Under the pieces are notes generated by a model. That model was given only the letters and a program-made list of their open reading frames with translations, was not told the origin of the DNA and made no database searches. Source: Polaribacter butkevichii (GTDB taxonomy: Bacteria > Bacteroidota > Bacteroidia > Flavobacteriales > Flavobacteriaceae). From it: a stretch of DNA of 64,000 nt. The stretch is from assembly GCF_038024105.1 (NCBI RefSeq), contig NZ_CP150661.1:3687501-3751500 (forward strand), in the 5' to 3' direction. Below, in pieces: positions 52,125-61,061 of the stretch (position 1 is its first letter; every line of letters starts with the position of its first letter). The position numbers were made by a program, and so were the translations under genes.

Positions 52125-52985
52125 TTAATGACTTAAAGTTCCTGCGTTAACAACAGGAGAAGCTTCTTTATCACCGCATAAAATAACCAATAAATTACTT
52201 ACCATTGCAGCCTTACGTTCTTCATCTAACTCAACAATTTGTTTTTTATTTAATTCATTTAAAGCCATTTCTACCATTTCTACAGCACCTTGTACAATTT
52301 TATGTCTTGCAGCAACAATTGCGGTAGCTTGTTGTCTTTTTAACATGGCAGAAGCAATTTCTTGCGCATAGGCCAAATATCCAATTCGTGCTTCTAAAAC
52401 CTCTATTCCTGCAATAGATAAACGCTCGTCTATTTCTTTTTCTAAAGCTTCCGAAACTTCATTTACACTAGATCTCAAAGTAATATCTTCATCAGAACCT
52501 TCGTCAGCAAAATTGTCATAAGGATACATACTTGCTAATTTTCTAACGGCAGCATCGGTTTGTACACGTACAAAGTTTTCGTAATTATCAACATCAAAAG
52601 CTGCTTTATAAGTGTCTGTAACTCTCCAAACCAAAATTGTAGAAATCATGATTGGGTTCCCTAATTTATCATTCACTTTTAAACGTTCACTATCAAAATT
52701 ACTAGCTCTTAATGAAATTGTTTTTTTTCTAAATAGTGGATTTGCCCAATACAAACCGTTGTCTTTTATAGTACCCACATATTTACCAAATAATAAAATT
52801 ACTTTAGAGGTGTTCGGGTTAACCAAGAGAAATCCGAAAAAGCCAATAAAACCAAGCAAAGAAACCAATAAAAATAGAATTGTTTTATTGATTGCAGTTA
52901 AGGCAATTCCTCCAAAAAATAATAATATAACGATTAATAACATTAAATAACCGTTTGCGGGTTTAATAATTTTTTCTTCTTTCAT
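52125..52985 (-). CDS. SPFH/band-7 domain membrane protein
   Basis: A 286-residue stomatin/prohibitin-like protein with two N-terminal transmembrane segments (LMLLIVILLFFGGIAL, FLLVSLLGFIGFFGFLL). The SPFH domain spans ~65-250 (VILLFGKYVGTIKDNGLYWA, VWRVTDTYKAAFDVDNYENF, ALEKEIDERLSIAGIEVLEA, EIASAMLKRQQATAIVAARH). Such proteins form membrane microdomain rings. First gene of the five-gene operon ending in Arc, with its own promoter divergent from the S1/P1 nuclease. Confidence 0.9.
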   Translation of the reverse strand: MKEEKIIKPANGYLMLLIVILLFFGGIALTAINKTILFLLVSLLGFIGFFGFLLVNPNTSKVILLFGKYVGTIKDNGLYWANPLFRKKTISLRASNFDSERLKVNDKLGNPIMISTILVWRVTDTYKAAFDVDNYENFVRVQTDAAVRKLASMYPYDNFADEGSDEDITLRSSVNEVSEALEKEIDERLSIAGIEVLEARIGYLAYAQEIASAMLKRQQATAIVAARHKIVQGAVEMVEMALNELNKKQIVELDEERKAAMVSNLLVILCGDKEASPVVNAGTLSH

Positions 52986-53019
52986 GAGTTTTATTTATTA
53001 TGATATTAAAATGATATCA

Positions 53020-53052
53020 CAAAGATATACTATATTTTTTGTTATTTCCAAA
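53020..53052 (-). promoter_or_regulatory. Promoter of the SPFH operon
   Basis: Minus strand: TTTG (53052-53049), 21-nt spacer, TATCTTTG (53027-53020). One of the best matches to the Bacteroidetes consensus here. Confidence 0.65.
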
Positions 53053-53053
53053 A

Positions 53054-53080
53054 TTGGTGATGATTATTTTTATAAATTTG
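53054..53080 (+). promoter_or_regulatory. Promoter of the S1/P1 nuclease gene
   Basis: TTG at 53054-53056, 16-nt spacer, TAAATTTG at 53073-53080. The -33 boxes of the two divergent promoters share the palindrome CCAAAATTGG (53048-53057). Confidence 0.55.
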
Positions 53081-53106
53081 TAGCAACTTAATTTTAAAAG
53101 CATAAG

Positions 53107-53886
53107 ATGAATATTAAAATATTTTTAATGATATCGTTATTTTTTTTCTCAAAACCTTCAACAGAAGAAACGGTATTTTGGGGCCCAACAGGTCATAGAA
53201 CTACAGGTAAAATTGCAGAAAAACATTTAACAAACAAAGCCAAAAGAAAAATAGATAAACTCTTAAAAGGGCAAAGTTTAGCCTTTGTAGCTACGTTTGG
53301 TGATGAGATAAAATCAGATAAAAAATACAACGAATTTTATTCTTGGCATTATGTAAATATGGATTTGGATGAAAAGTATGCAAATGCAGAAAAAAATCCT
53401 AAAGGAGATTTAGTTACAGGAATTCAAAAATGCATTCAAGTTTTAAAAGATGAGAATAGCGCAGAAGAAGATAAAGTGTTTTACTTAAAAATGTTGGTGC
53501 ATTTAGTGGGAGATTTACATCAGCCATTGCATATTGGGCAAAGAGAAGATAAAGGAGGAAACGGTATACAGGTTCAGTGGTTTGGTAATGGTACTAATTT
53601 ACACACTGTTTGGGATTCTAAAATGATTGAAGAATGGAATATGAGTTATATAGAATTGGCTAATAATGCAGAAGATTTATCAAAAAAAGAAATTAAAGCT
53701 ATTGAAAAAGGAACGCTTGTAGACTGGGTAGATGAAGTTCATGAAACTACAAAAGAAGTGTACAATTCTGTAAAAGTTGGTGAAAATTTAAAATATAGAT
53801 ATTCTTATGATTATTTTGGAACTGTAAGAACTCAGTTGCAAAAAGGAGGAATTCGTTTGGCTAAAATTTTAAACGATATTTTCTAA
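53107..53886 (+). CDS. S1/P1-type nuclease, exported
   Basis: A 259-residue zinc-dependent nuclease for single-stranded DNA and RNA. Hydrophobic N-terminus (IKIFLMISLFFFS). Zinc-site features: WGPTGHRTTG, FYSWHYVNMD, MLVHLVGDLHQPLHIGQRED and NLHTVWDSKMIE. In other members the Trp of WGxxGH is near the mature N-terminus; here it is residue 25. Likely scavenges extracellular nucleic acid for phosphate and nucleosides. Confidence 0.93.
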   Translation: MNIKIFLMISLFFFSKPSTEETVFWGPTGHRTTGKIAEKHLTNKAKRKIDKLLKGQSLAFVATFGDEIKSDKKYNEFYSWHYVNMDLDEKYANAEKNPKGDLVTGIQKCIQVLKDENSAEEDKVFYLKMLVHLVGDLHQPLHIGQREDKGGNGIQVQWFGNGTNLHTVWDSKMIEEWNMSYIELANNAEDLSKKEIKAIEKGTLVDWVDEVHETTKEVYNSVKVGENLKYRYSYDYFGTVRTQLQKGGIRLAKILNDIF

Positions 53887-53910
53887 TAAAAAGCTTATTT
53901 ACTTATAATT

Positions 53911-53946
53911 AAAGGCCTCATAAATTTATTTTTATGAGGCTTTTTT
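53911..53946 (+). terminator. Terminator of the nuclease gene
   Basis: Stem GCCTCATAAA with TTTATGAGGC, followed by six T. Confidence 0.9.
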
Positions 53947-54001
53947 GTTAATGATTCGTTAATTGTTTTTTAGTAAGAATTCTTCTTTGTAGCTTTATGG
54001 T

Positions 54002-54508
54002 ATGGTAAAAAAATGTTTTTATTCCTTCTTGTTTTTAGGTCTTTTGTTTTCTTGTAAAGACAAAGAAGTAAAAGAGGTTTCGCAGAAAGTAACCTCTGTT
54101 AAGTCTTACACTTATAATGAATTAAAACCTTTGTTAGAAAAAAATGATGGTAAAACTTACGTTGTTAATTTCTGGGCAACTTGGTGTGCACCATGTGTAA
54201 AAGAATTGCCTGCTTTTGAAAAATTAAACCAAGAATATGCAACTAAAAATGTAGAAGTTATTTTGGTAAGTTTAGATTTTCCGAAACAAATAGATAAAAG
54301 ATTAATACCTTTTATCAATAAAAATAATTTGCAATCTAAAGTGGTTTTGTTAAATGATGTAAATGAAGATGTTTGGATAAAAGCAATAGATACTACTTGG
54401 TCTGGTGCTTTGCCTGCAACCTTAATTTATAATGCAAAAAGTAGAAAGTTTTACGAAGAATCTTTTGATTATGAAAAATTAGAAACCGAGTTGCAATCCG
54501 TTTTATAA
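54002..54508 (+). CDS. TlpA-like thioredoxin-fold lipoprotein
   Basis: A 168-residue exported disulfide protein. Lipobox Cys17 (GLLFSC-KDK), then the thioredoxin domain with active site NFWATWCAPCVKELP and the cis-Pro region ALPATLIY. Likely reduces periplasmic or surface disulfides, or serves cytochrome maturation. Paired with a second thioredoxin-fold gene 18 nt downstream. Confidence 0.9.
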   Translation: MVKKCFYSFLFLGLLFSCKDKEVKEVSQKVTSVKSYTYNELKPLLEKNDGKTYVVNFWATWCAPCVKELPAFEKLNQEYATKNVEVILVSLDFPKQIDKRLIPFINKNNLQSKVVLLNDVNEDVWIKAIDTTWSGALPATLIYNAKSRKFYEESFDYEKLETELQSVL

Positions 54509-54526
54509 ATTTAAAATAAAAACCTT

Positions 54527-55132
54527 ATGAAATTTACAAGATCAATTTTAATATTACTAGTAGTTGTTGTGGCAAGTGCTTTTACGGTAAAAAATAATGG
54601 AGGTTACCAAGTAGGAGATACCGTGGCTGATTTTAGTTTGAAAAATATTGATAATAAAATGGTTTCTTTATCTGATTATAAAGATGCAAAAGGGTTTGTT
54701 ATTATTTTTACCTGTAATCATTGTCCGTATTCTATTGCAAATGAAGATAGAATTATTGCCTTAGATAAAAAATATAAAAAATTGGGATATCCTGTAATAG
54801 CTATAAACCCTAATGATCCGAAGGCATCTAAAGGAGATAGTTTTGAGGATATGCAGGTTAGAGCTAAAGAAAAAGGATTTACGTTTCCTTATTTGTATGA
54901 TGAAGGTCAGAAAGTATATCCAAAGTTTGGTGCAACTAAAACTCCACACGTATTTATTGTGAGTAAGCCTGCTATGAAAGTTGAATATATTGGAGCTATA
55001 GATAATAGCTCTAGAGATGAAGATGCTGTAACAGAAAAATATGTAGAAAATGTGATTGATGCTTTGTTAGCAGGTAAAAAACCATCAAAAACAACAACAA
55101 GAGCAATAGGTTGTTCTATAAAAGTATTATAA
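54527..55132 (+). CDS. Thioredoxin-family (AhpC/TSA-like) exported protein
   Basis: A 201-residue protein with an N-terminal signal (ILILLVVVVASAFTVKN). Redoxin domain: VGDTVADFSLKNID, active site TCNHCPYS (CxxCP), AINPNDPKASKGDS, KTPHVFIVSK. The C-terminal RAIGCSIK adds a third cysteine that could form a resolving disulfide. Homologues are annotated as thioredoxin-family proteins of unknown substrate. Operon with the TlpA-like gene. Confidence 0.88.
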   Translation: MKFTRSILILLVVVVASAFTVKNNGGYQVGDTVADFSLKNIDNKMVSLSDYKDAKGFVIIFTCNHCPYSIANEDRIIALDKKYKKLGYPVIAINPNDPKASKGDSFEDMQVRAKEKGFTFPYLYDEGQKVYPKFGATKTPHVFIVSKPAMKVEYIGAIDNSSRDEDAVTEKYVENVIDALLAGKKPSKTTTRAIGCSIKVL

Positions 55133-55180
55133 CGATAAATGATTTAGATAATTAATTGAACTTTTTTCTCTAAAGACCTA

Positions 55181-55206
55181 AAAACCCAAGTGAAAACTTG
55201 GGTTTT
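55181..55206 (+). terminator. Rho-independent terminator
   Basis: Stem AAAACCCAAG with CTTGGGTTTT, loop TGAAAA, with A and T runs on both sides; can also serve the converging helicase gene. Confidence 0.88.
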
Positions 55207-55250
55207 TTGATGGTGTATCTTTTAATATGTTCAATAAGGTATTTTAAAAT

Positions 55251-56486
55251 TTAATACCAACGTTTTTTATTCTTTTTAGAAGCTTCAGATTTTCTTCCTT
55301 TACTGTGTTTGCTAACCGTATTTGGTTGTTTTTTTCTATGTTTTGGTGGAGCAATTGGGTAAGGATGTTCTGCGATTACCTTAATTGGTTTTTCAATTAA
55401 AGTTTCAATTAATTTAATGTATGCATTTTCATCCGGAGAACAAAAAGAGAAAGCTATTCCAGATTTTCCTGCTCTACCTGTTCTTCCAATTCTATGAATG
55501 TAGGTTTCTGGTATGTTAGGGATATCAAAATTAATAATAGCATCTACATTTGTAATGTCAATTCCACGTGCGGCAACATCAGTAGCTATTAAAATATTTG
55601 CTTTTTTATTTTTAAAATCTTCAATAGCTTTATTTCTAATTGCTTGGGTTTTATCACCATGAATACTGGTAACTTTATATCCGTTTTTAAGTAAAGATTC
55701 TTCTAGTTTGTCAACACCAAATTTTGTACGTCTAAAAATGATTATTTTCCCATTGATGGTATTTCTCAACAAGTGTAAACATAAATCGGTCTTGTTCTTT
55801 TTGGGAAGATAATATAATAACTGTCCAATGTTTTTTGCTGTTGTTTCCTCTGGGTTTATTTCTACTTTAACAGGGCTTTTTAGAATCCTTTTTGCTAATT
55901 CGTCTATTTTTTCTGGAATTGTAGCAGAGAAAAGCAAGGTCTGTTTTTTCTTAGGACATAAAGCTTCTATTTTTTTAATATCAGCAATAAACCCCATATC
56001 TAACATTAAATCTGCTTCATCTAGTACAAAGATTTCAATAGCGCTTAAGTCTATGTTTCCTTGCATTTGAAGATCAATTAATCTTCCAGGAGTTGCTACT
56101 AAAACATCTACACCATTTGCTAATATTTCTTTTTGAGGCTCTAAAGAGACTCCTCCAAAAACAGCTGTGGTTGTTAAATCTGTGTATTTTCCATAGCTTA
56201 CAAAGTTTTCTAGTATTTGTATGGCTAACTCACGAGTTGGCGTAATAATTAAAGATTTTATTTTCTTGTCTTTTATATCTTCCTCTTCTTTTTCTAACAA
56301 AAGTTGAAGAATAGGTAATGCAAAAGCTGCTGTTTTACCAGTACCTGTTTGTGCAGAAACAATTATATTTTTTTTAGCTAAAACTAATGGAATTGCTTTT
56401 TCTTGTACTTTGGTTGGTGTGTGAAAGCGCTCTTCAGCAACTGCTTTTAAAATAGATTTATGTAAAGGTAATTCAGAAAACTGCAT
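55251..56486 (-). CDS. DEAD-box RNA helicase (RhlE-like)
   Basis: A 411-residue ATP-dependent RNA helicase. Q motif (RFHTPTKVQEKAIPLVL), motif I AQTGTGKT, Ia TPTRELAIQ, II VLDEADLMLD, III FSATIP, V ATDVAARGIDI, VI YIHRIGRTGRAG. The basic C-terminal tail (HRKKQPNTVSKHSKGRKSEA) is typical of RhlE-type helicases acting on ribosomes or degradosome. Has its own -7 element. Confidence 0.93.
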   Translation of the reverse strand: MQFSELPLHKSILKAVAEERFHTPTKVQEKAIPLVLAKKNIIVSAQTGTGKTAAFALPILQLLLEKEEEDIKDKKIKSLIITPTRELAIQILENFVSYGKYTDLTTTAVFGGVSLEPQKEILANGVDVLVATPGRLIDLQMQGNIDLSAIEIFVLDEADLMLDMGFIADIKKIEALCPKKKQTLLFSATIPEKIDELAKRILKSPVKVEINPEETTAKNIGQLLYYLPKKNKTDLCLHLLRNTINGKIIIFRRTKFGVDKLEESLLKNGYKVTSIHGDKTQAIRNKAIEDFKNKKANILIATDVAARGIDITNVDAIINFDIPNIPETYIHRIGRTGRAGKSGIAFSFCSPDENAYIKLIETLIEKPIKVIAEHPYPIAPPKHRKKQPNTVSKHSKGRKSEASKKNKKRWY

Positions 56487-56502
56487 TGATATATTTTTAA
56501 TG

Positions 56503-56510
56503 CAAAGATA
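56503..56510 (-). promoter_or_regulatory. -7 element of the DEAD-box helicase gene
   Basis: Minus-strand TATCTTTG, 16 nt before the ATG at 56486. Confidence 0.55.
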
Positions 56511-56664
56511 GTTTAATTGTATCTATAGTTTTTGATGAATTTAGTGTTTTAAAATGGAGAATGTTTTCACTAAAATAGTTAATGAAAGTTCGGTAAGAAG
56601 AGTAAAAATATTTCTTATTATTTTTTTTAAAGTAATAAGAAATATTTTTAAGTTTTAATAAAAC

Positions 56665-57306
56665 CTATAATCGTTGTTCAATCCAAGTTTTAAAACTGTA
56701 AAAGTTTTGTGGTGCTACACCGTGTCCAACAGGGTATTCTGAGTACTCATTATTAAAACCTAAATTATCTAAAAAAGGCTTGCTTTTTCTAGCCCATTCT
56801 ATAGGTAAAACTTGGTCTACCGTTCCGTGAGAACAGTAATAATTGGTTTTAATATCTTTAGAAATAGTAGTTGGTAATAATTCTGTATTAATATAACCGC
56901 TTAAAGCAATTACATTTTGTACTTTATTAGGATAAAAGAAGCTTAAAGAATAACTTAATATAGCACCTTGACTAAAACCTAATAAAAAAGTTTTATTTGG
57001 GTTTGTGTTGTATTTTGCCTTTATTTGGTCAATAAAAAGAGCAATTTTATCAATAGATTCTTTAGCTTGTTCTAGGTCTGAGAATTTACCATTTATTTCA
57101 TCAAAATTTATAGCATACCATGCGTAGCCCCCAGCAGCCATAGCGTAAGGAGCTTGTGCACTAATTATTAGTAAAGTATCTGGTAATTCTTCTGCAAAAG
57201 AAAATAAATCTTGTTCGTTACTTCCGTATCCATGTAGTAAAACCAGTAAAGGTGGGTTTTCTGTAGGTGTTTTTGGTTGTCTTACCAGATAATGTAAATC
57301 ACTCAT
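56665..57306 (-). CDS. Phospholipase/carboxylesterase-type alpha/beta hydrolase
   Basis: A 213-residue cytosolic esterase. LLVLLHGYGSNEQDLFSFAE, nucleophile elbow FLLGFSQGAILS, an Asp in HGTVDQVLP and a His in YPVGHGVAPQN complete the triad. Resembles YpfH/acyl-protein-thioesterase-like enzymes. No signal peptide. First of a run of minus-strand genes; its substrate is unknown. Confidence 0.9.
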   Translation of the reverse strand: MSDLHYLVRQPKTPTENPPLLVLLHGYGSNEQDLFSFAEELPDTLLIISAQAPYAMAAGGYAWYAINFDEINGKFSDLEQAKESIDKIALFIDQIKAKYNTNPNKTFLLGFSQGAILSYSLSFFYPNKVQNVIALSGYINTELLPTTISKDIKTNYYCSHGTVDQVLPIEWARKSKPFLDNLGFNNEYSEYPVGHGVAPQNFYSFKTWIEQRL

Positions 57307-57332
57307 TTTGTATACTATATTTTTTATTTTGA

Positions 57333-57659
57333 TTATATATTTTTAAACCATTCTTGAAACTGATCTCCAACTACAGGAATGCTTTTTTCTTCTCCTTTAA
57401 CAGCTCCAATAAGTGAAATAACCCATAAAACTAATAAAAGAATACCAACAATAGAACCCGCTGTCATTCCAACAAATTTATAAATAATCCATCCATTTAA
57501 AAGTTGAATTAAATTTAAGCCAATCATTTGTTTGATGTAAAAACTAGCAAAAGAATTCTTTTTACTGTTGTTCATAAAAAAAGCAATGATTAGTCCAATA
57601 ATCCATAAGTGACTTATGATTGCCATTGTTTTTCCTTCGTTTACTGTTTGATTTTCCAT
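57333..57659 (-). CDS. Small three-TM membrane protein (DUF4870/Tic20-like)
   Basis: A 108-residue protein with three hydrophobic helices (MAIISHLWIIGLIIAFFMN, FYIKQMIGLNLIQLLNGWII, GSIVGILLLVLWVISLIGAV). The layout, with a conserved HL..IIG start and an amphipathic end (GDQFQEWFKN), resembles DUF4870-type proteins. Function unknown. It follows the dihydroorotase-like gene by 5 nt. Confidence 0.62.
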   Translation of the reverse strand: MENQTVNEGKTMAIISHLWIIGLIIAFFMNNSKKNSFASFYIKQMIGLNLIQLLNGWIIYKFVGMTAGSIVGILLLVLWVISLIGAVKGEEKSIPVVGDQFQEWFKNI

Positions 57660-57664
57660 AGTTT

Positions 57665-58918
57665 TTAATTTAGTATTAATTGATTGTTAGCGTATATTCC
57701 GTATGCTTTTCCTTTTAACTTCTTATCTAGAAATGCACTGTTTTTAGATATTGATAAAATATCATCCTTTGTAAATGTATAGTTACTTTCTGGGTTAAAT
57801 AAAGTAATTTCTGCTTTGTTGTTTTCTTTTATAGAATGATGCTCTAACCCAAAAATAGTTCTAGGTTTTTGTGTGATGTTTTCTATAAAATCTTCTAAAC
57901 CTAAAACCGAATTGATGGCTCCAAAAGCACTTTCTAAACCAATAGTTCCGTCTTTAGCTTCACTAAATTCTAGTTTTTTATGTTCGATGTCTATTGGGTT
58001 GTGGTCAGAAGTAATAATGTCTATAACTCCAGATTTAATTCCTTTTTGTAAGCTTTTTACGTCAGCTTTGGTTCTTAAAGGAGGGTTTACCTTATAGTTA
58101 CTGTCAAAACCATGTAATTCATCGTCAGACAAGGTTAAATGATGTGCAGAAACACTACAGGTAACTTGCAATCCTTTCTTTTTTGCAGCTGCAATTAGTT
58201 CTACAGATTTTGTTGTAGAAATTGTTGGAATATGTAGTTTTCCACCTGTATATTCTAATAAAAACAAATCTCTAGCAATTTGTATGTGTTCTGCTAAAGC
58301 AGGACTCCCTTTTAGTCCTAATTTTGTGCTATTAATACCTTCATTAGCAATACCTTCTCCAGCAATAGAATTGTTTTTGGGAAAGCTAAAAACTAATCCG
58401 TTAAAATTTTGCGCGTACAAAAGTGCAATTTTCATCAAATTATCATTTGCCACTGGTTGGTTGTAATCGGCAAAGGCAATGGCGCCAGATTGTTGCATGT
58501 CGTATAATTCAGCCATGTCTATCCCTTCGCTATTTTGAGTTAAAGCAGCAATAGGGTATAGGTTGGTAGCAAATCCAGCTGCCTTGTGTATTAAAAATTC
58601 AACAGCTGCCTTGTTGTCTATTACGGGATTAGAGTTGGCATTTACTGCCACTGCTGTAAAGCCGCTTTTTGCAGCAACATTTAATCCGTTTTTAATGTTT
58701 TCTCTTTCTTCAAAACCGGGTTCTCCAAAAGAAACACTCGTATCAAACCATCCGCAAGAAACATGTAAATTATCTAGTGTTACCACTTTATAATTGTTGT
58801 TTTCTATAGAATCCTCTATTTTTTCAATGATTCCGTTGGTAATTAAAATGTCTTTTTTTTGTTGATGATATGGGCTTGAAGAGTCTATAATCGTTGCCGA
58901 TTTTAAAAGCGTAGTCAT
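57665..58918 (-). CDS. Dihydroorotase-like protein lacking the HxH metal motif
   Basis: A 417-residue amidohydrolase-fold protein closest to PyrC class I/PyrC'-type proteins. Matching parts: the CGWFDTSVSFGEPGFEERE region (canonical DPHVHLREPG), TCSVSAHHLTLSDDEL, NPPLRTKADVKSLQKGI, and DIITSDHNPID. At the first metal site, where active enzymes have His-x-His, this protein has Asp-Thr-Ser-Val-Ser-Phe. It is therefore likely an inactive paralogue or scaffold, as PyrC' is for aspartate transcarbamoylase. The start overlaps the batA-like stop by 4 bp. Confidence 0.85.
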   Translation of the reverse strand: MTTLLKSATIIDSSSPYHQQKKDILITNGIIEKIEDSIENNNYKVVTLDNLHVSCGWFDTSVSFGEPGFEERENIKNGLNVAAKSGFTAVAVNANSNPVIDNKAAVEFLIHKAAGFATNLYPIAALTQNSEGIDMAELYDMQQSGAIAFADYNQPVANDNLMKIALLYAQNFNGLVFSFPKNNSIAGEGIANEGINSTKLGLKGSPALAEHIQIARDLFLLEYTGGKLHIPTISTTKSVELIAAAKKKGLQVTCSVSAHHLTLSDDELHGFDSNYKVNPPLRTKADVKSLQKGIKSGVIDIITSDHNPIDIEHKKLEFSEAKDGTIGLESAFGAINSVLGLEDFIENITQKPRTIFGLEHHSIKENNKAEITLFNPESNYTFTKDDILSISKNSAFLDKKLKGKAYGIYANNQLILN

Positions 58919-60864
58919 GGTTTATAGAATTTTAAAATCAAAATTTCTAAAAGCAAAGATACAATTGCCAACGATAAAAACCATTTCCAAAGCCAATGAA
59001 CTTCATTTTTTTTGTTGATTTTTTTAAAAACATCTGCAATTGAATTAGAAATAGTAATGTTTTTGTTTGTTTTTTGTAGCTCACTTACATCCATAAAATT
59101 TAGTAAGCTTTCTTCTTTTGGGTAATTAAAGGCTAATTTTTGAATGGTATCGACACCTTTTACGATGCTATAAAAACCAGATTTTAAAGGTTGCTCTTTG
59201 GTAGTAATGCGTACTTTATTTTGAAATTTTTGTTGCAATGGAATAAAAGAATTTTTGGTATTAGCAACTTTTAAAACTTTGTCTTTTTCGATAGCTGTTT
59301 CAATGTCAATTTTGTTTTCTGTAGCAATTCTATAGAATAATTTTGGATGCCTAAAACTCCATTTTCCAAAGTTATAAAATACCGGAACTATGAGTGGAGA
59401 ATTTATAAAATTGCTGTTTTTTTTATCCAGAGAACTTGCAATCCAATAGAGGTTATTTTTGTTATTTGTAATTTGAGAAATAAACGGAATATTATTTTCA
59501 AAAGAAATTATTGTACTTCTATTTTTTGATGAAATGCTAAAGTAATTTTGAACCGTTGGATTTTGAAAATTGGTTACTTTTTTAGAAAACACATTCTTAA
59601 AAATGGGGTGTTTATAATTGATGTTTGTAATCTTTAAAGTGTCTGTTTTTTTAGAGGTAATTTTTCCTGAATTTAACTTTTGAAGCAAAGAATTATAAGA
59701 GTCAATATTCAAATTTTGATTTGGAATAATAACAACACTTCCTCCGTTTTTAGAAAATTCTATGATTTTTTTTGATAAAATTTCAGTAAAATTTTCTACT
59801 TCATTTAGTACAATTAATTGCTGTTTTAAAATGGAATTATAGTTGATGTTTTGTACCGTGGTTTGTGTGAGGTTAAATTCGTTTTTAGTATAAATTTTAG
59901 AAAGAAAATCTGCCTGTTTTCCTATCGATAAAACATTGATTTTTTGATCGTTTTTAAAGGTGAAATAAAAGGTGTTGTCAAACGAAAAAGCATCACTAAA
60001 AGTAATCACTATTTTTCCGCTAAATTCTTCCTGATTTTGAATTTTAAATTCAATGTTTTTTTGAGAGTCTTTTTCGAAAGAGGAGGTAAGTTTGCTAATT
60101 AGTTTTTTGTTGTTGTAAATAGCAATCGGAATATTTTCTTGTGCTTCACCTTGGTTTTTTACAAGAACATTTAAAGTAAAATTTGTTGCATTTGTATTGT
60201 TGATAAAAACACTATCAATAGAAATGTTGTTTTTTACAGAAGAAGTTAGTTTTATGGCCGAAAAAGAGGGTGTTACATTTGTAAACTCGTTTTTATAAGT
60301 ATTCTGAAAATCAGATATTAATATTGTTTTATTTAAAGCTTTTGTTTTGTTTTTTGTGTTGTTGCCAAATTTTAGTAAAATGGTAGGTAAATCTACTTTT
60401 TTTGAAGTTTCTTTTGTTTCTAGCAAGACTTTTTTTAGTGTTGTCTTGGTAATTTTATCATAGAAATTAGAATTTGTCTGTAGCGAATATACGTCTTTTT
60501 CTGAAACATTTTCAATAATTTCTTGCGCAGCTATTTGTAGTAAATTTCCTTTTTCTCCTTTAGTATTTGTACTTAAAGAATTGTCTAAATAAATAAAATT
60601 ATGTTGATTTTGGTTTGCTGTTTTATTGCTAAAATAAGGTTGTGAAAAAGCAAAAATTATAGCAGTAAATAAAAGCATTCTTGTAGCTAAAATTAACCAC
60701 TTTTTTATACGAGAACTTTTACGTGTTTGCTGTACTATTTTTTGTAAAAAAGCAACGTTACTAAAAGGTGTTTTTACAAATTTTTGTAGTTGAAAAAGAT
60801 GCACTATAATAGGGATAATTAACAGTGCTAAAAAGTATAATATTTCCGGATTTTTAAATTGCAT
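58915..60864 (-). CDS. BatA-domain membrane protein with vWA-like region
   Basis: A 649-residue membrane protein. Residues 1-~90 match the aerotolerance-regulator N-terminal domain (QFKNPEILYFLALLIIPIIV, then a second helix at ~60-78). The large periplasmic or cytosolic middle contains strand-rich repeats and a vWA-like DxSxS variant (YLDNSLSTN). It has one C-terminal helix (WFLSLAIVSLLLEILILKFY). Typical of Bacteroidetes BatA-domain proteins that sit apart from the batABCD operon. Translationally coupled to the dihydroorotase-like gene. Confidence 0.87.
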   Translation of the reverse strand: MQFKNPEILYFLALLIIPIIVHLFQLQKFVKTPFSNVAFLQKIVQQTRKSSRIKKWLILATRMLLFTAIIFAFSQPYFSNKTANQNQHNFIYLDNSLSTNTKGEKGNLLQIAAQEIIENVSEKDVYSLQTNSNFYDKITKTTLKKVLLETKETSKKVDLPTILLKFGNNTKNKTKALNKTILISDFQNTYKNEFTNVTPSFSAIKLTSSVKNNISIDSVFINNTNATNFTLNVLVKNQGEAQENIPIAIYNNKKLISKLTSSFEKDSQKNIEFKIQNQEEFSGKIVITFSDAFSFDNTFYFTFKNDQKINVLSIGKQADFLSKIYTKNEFNLTQTTVQNINYNSILKQQLIVLNEVENFTEILSKKIIEFSKNGGSVVIIPNQNLNIDSYNSLLQKLNSGKITSKKTDTLKITNINYKHPIFKNVFSKKVTNFQNPTVQNYFSISSKNRSTIISFENNIPFISQITNNKNNLYWIASSLDKKNSNFINSPLIVPVFYNFGKWSFRHPKLFYRIATENKIDIETAIEKDKVLKVANTKNSFIPLQQKFQNKVRITTKEQPLKSGFYSIVKGVDTIQKLAFNYPKEESLLNFMDVSELQKTNKNITISNSIADVFKKINKKNEVHWLWKWFLSLAIVSLLLEILILKFYKP

Positions 60865-60885
60865 TTATGGTATTTCTATGTGATT

Positions 60886-60893
60886 CAAAAATA
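60886..60893 (-). promoter_or_regulatory. -7 element of the BatA operon
   Basis: Minus-strand TATTTTTG, 21 nt before the ATG at 60864. Confidence 0.5.
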
Positions 60894-61061
60894 GTTGATT
60901 TTATTATTTTTTTTTGAGAGGTGAAGATAATCTTTTGAAATTAAAATATCATTTATCAATCTAAATAGAGAATACGAACATCTGCGGAAAGCATAAAAAA
61001 AACATTTTTAAAGCGAACTAATTTGTTGTTATTGTATCTTTTTTTGTGTTCAAAATTGAGG

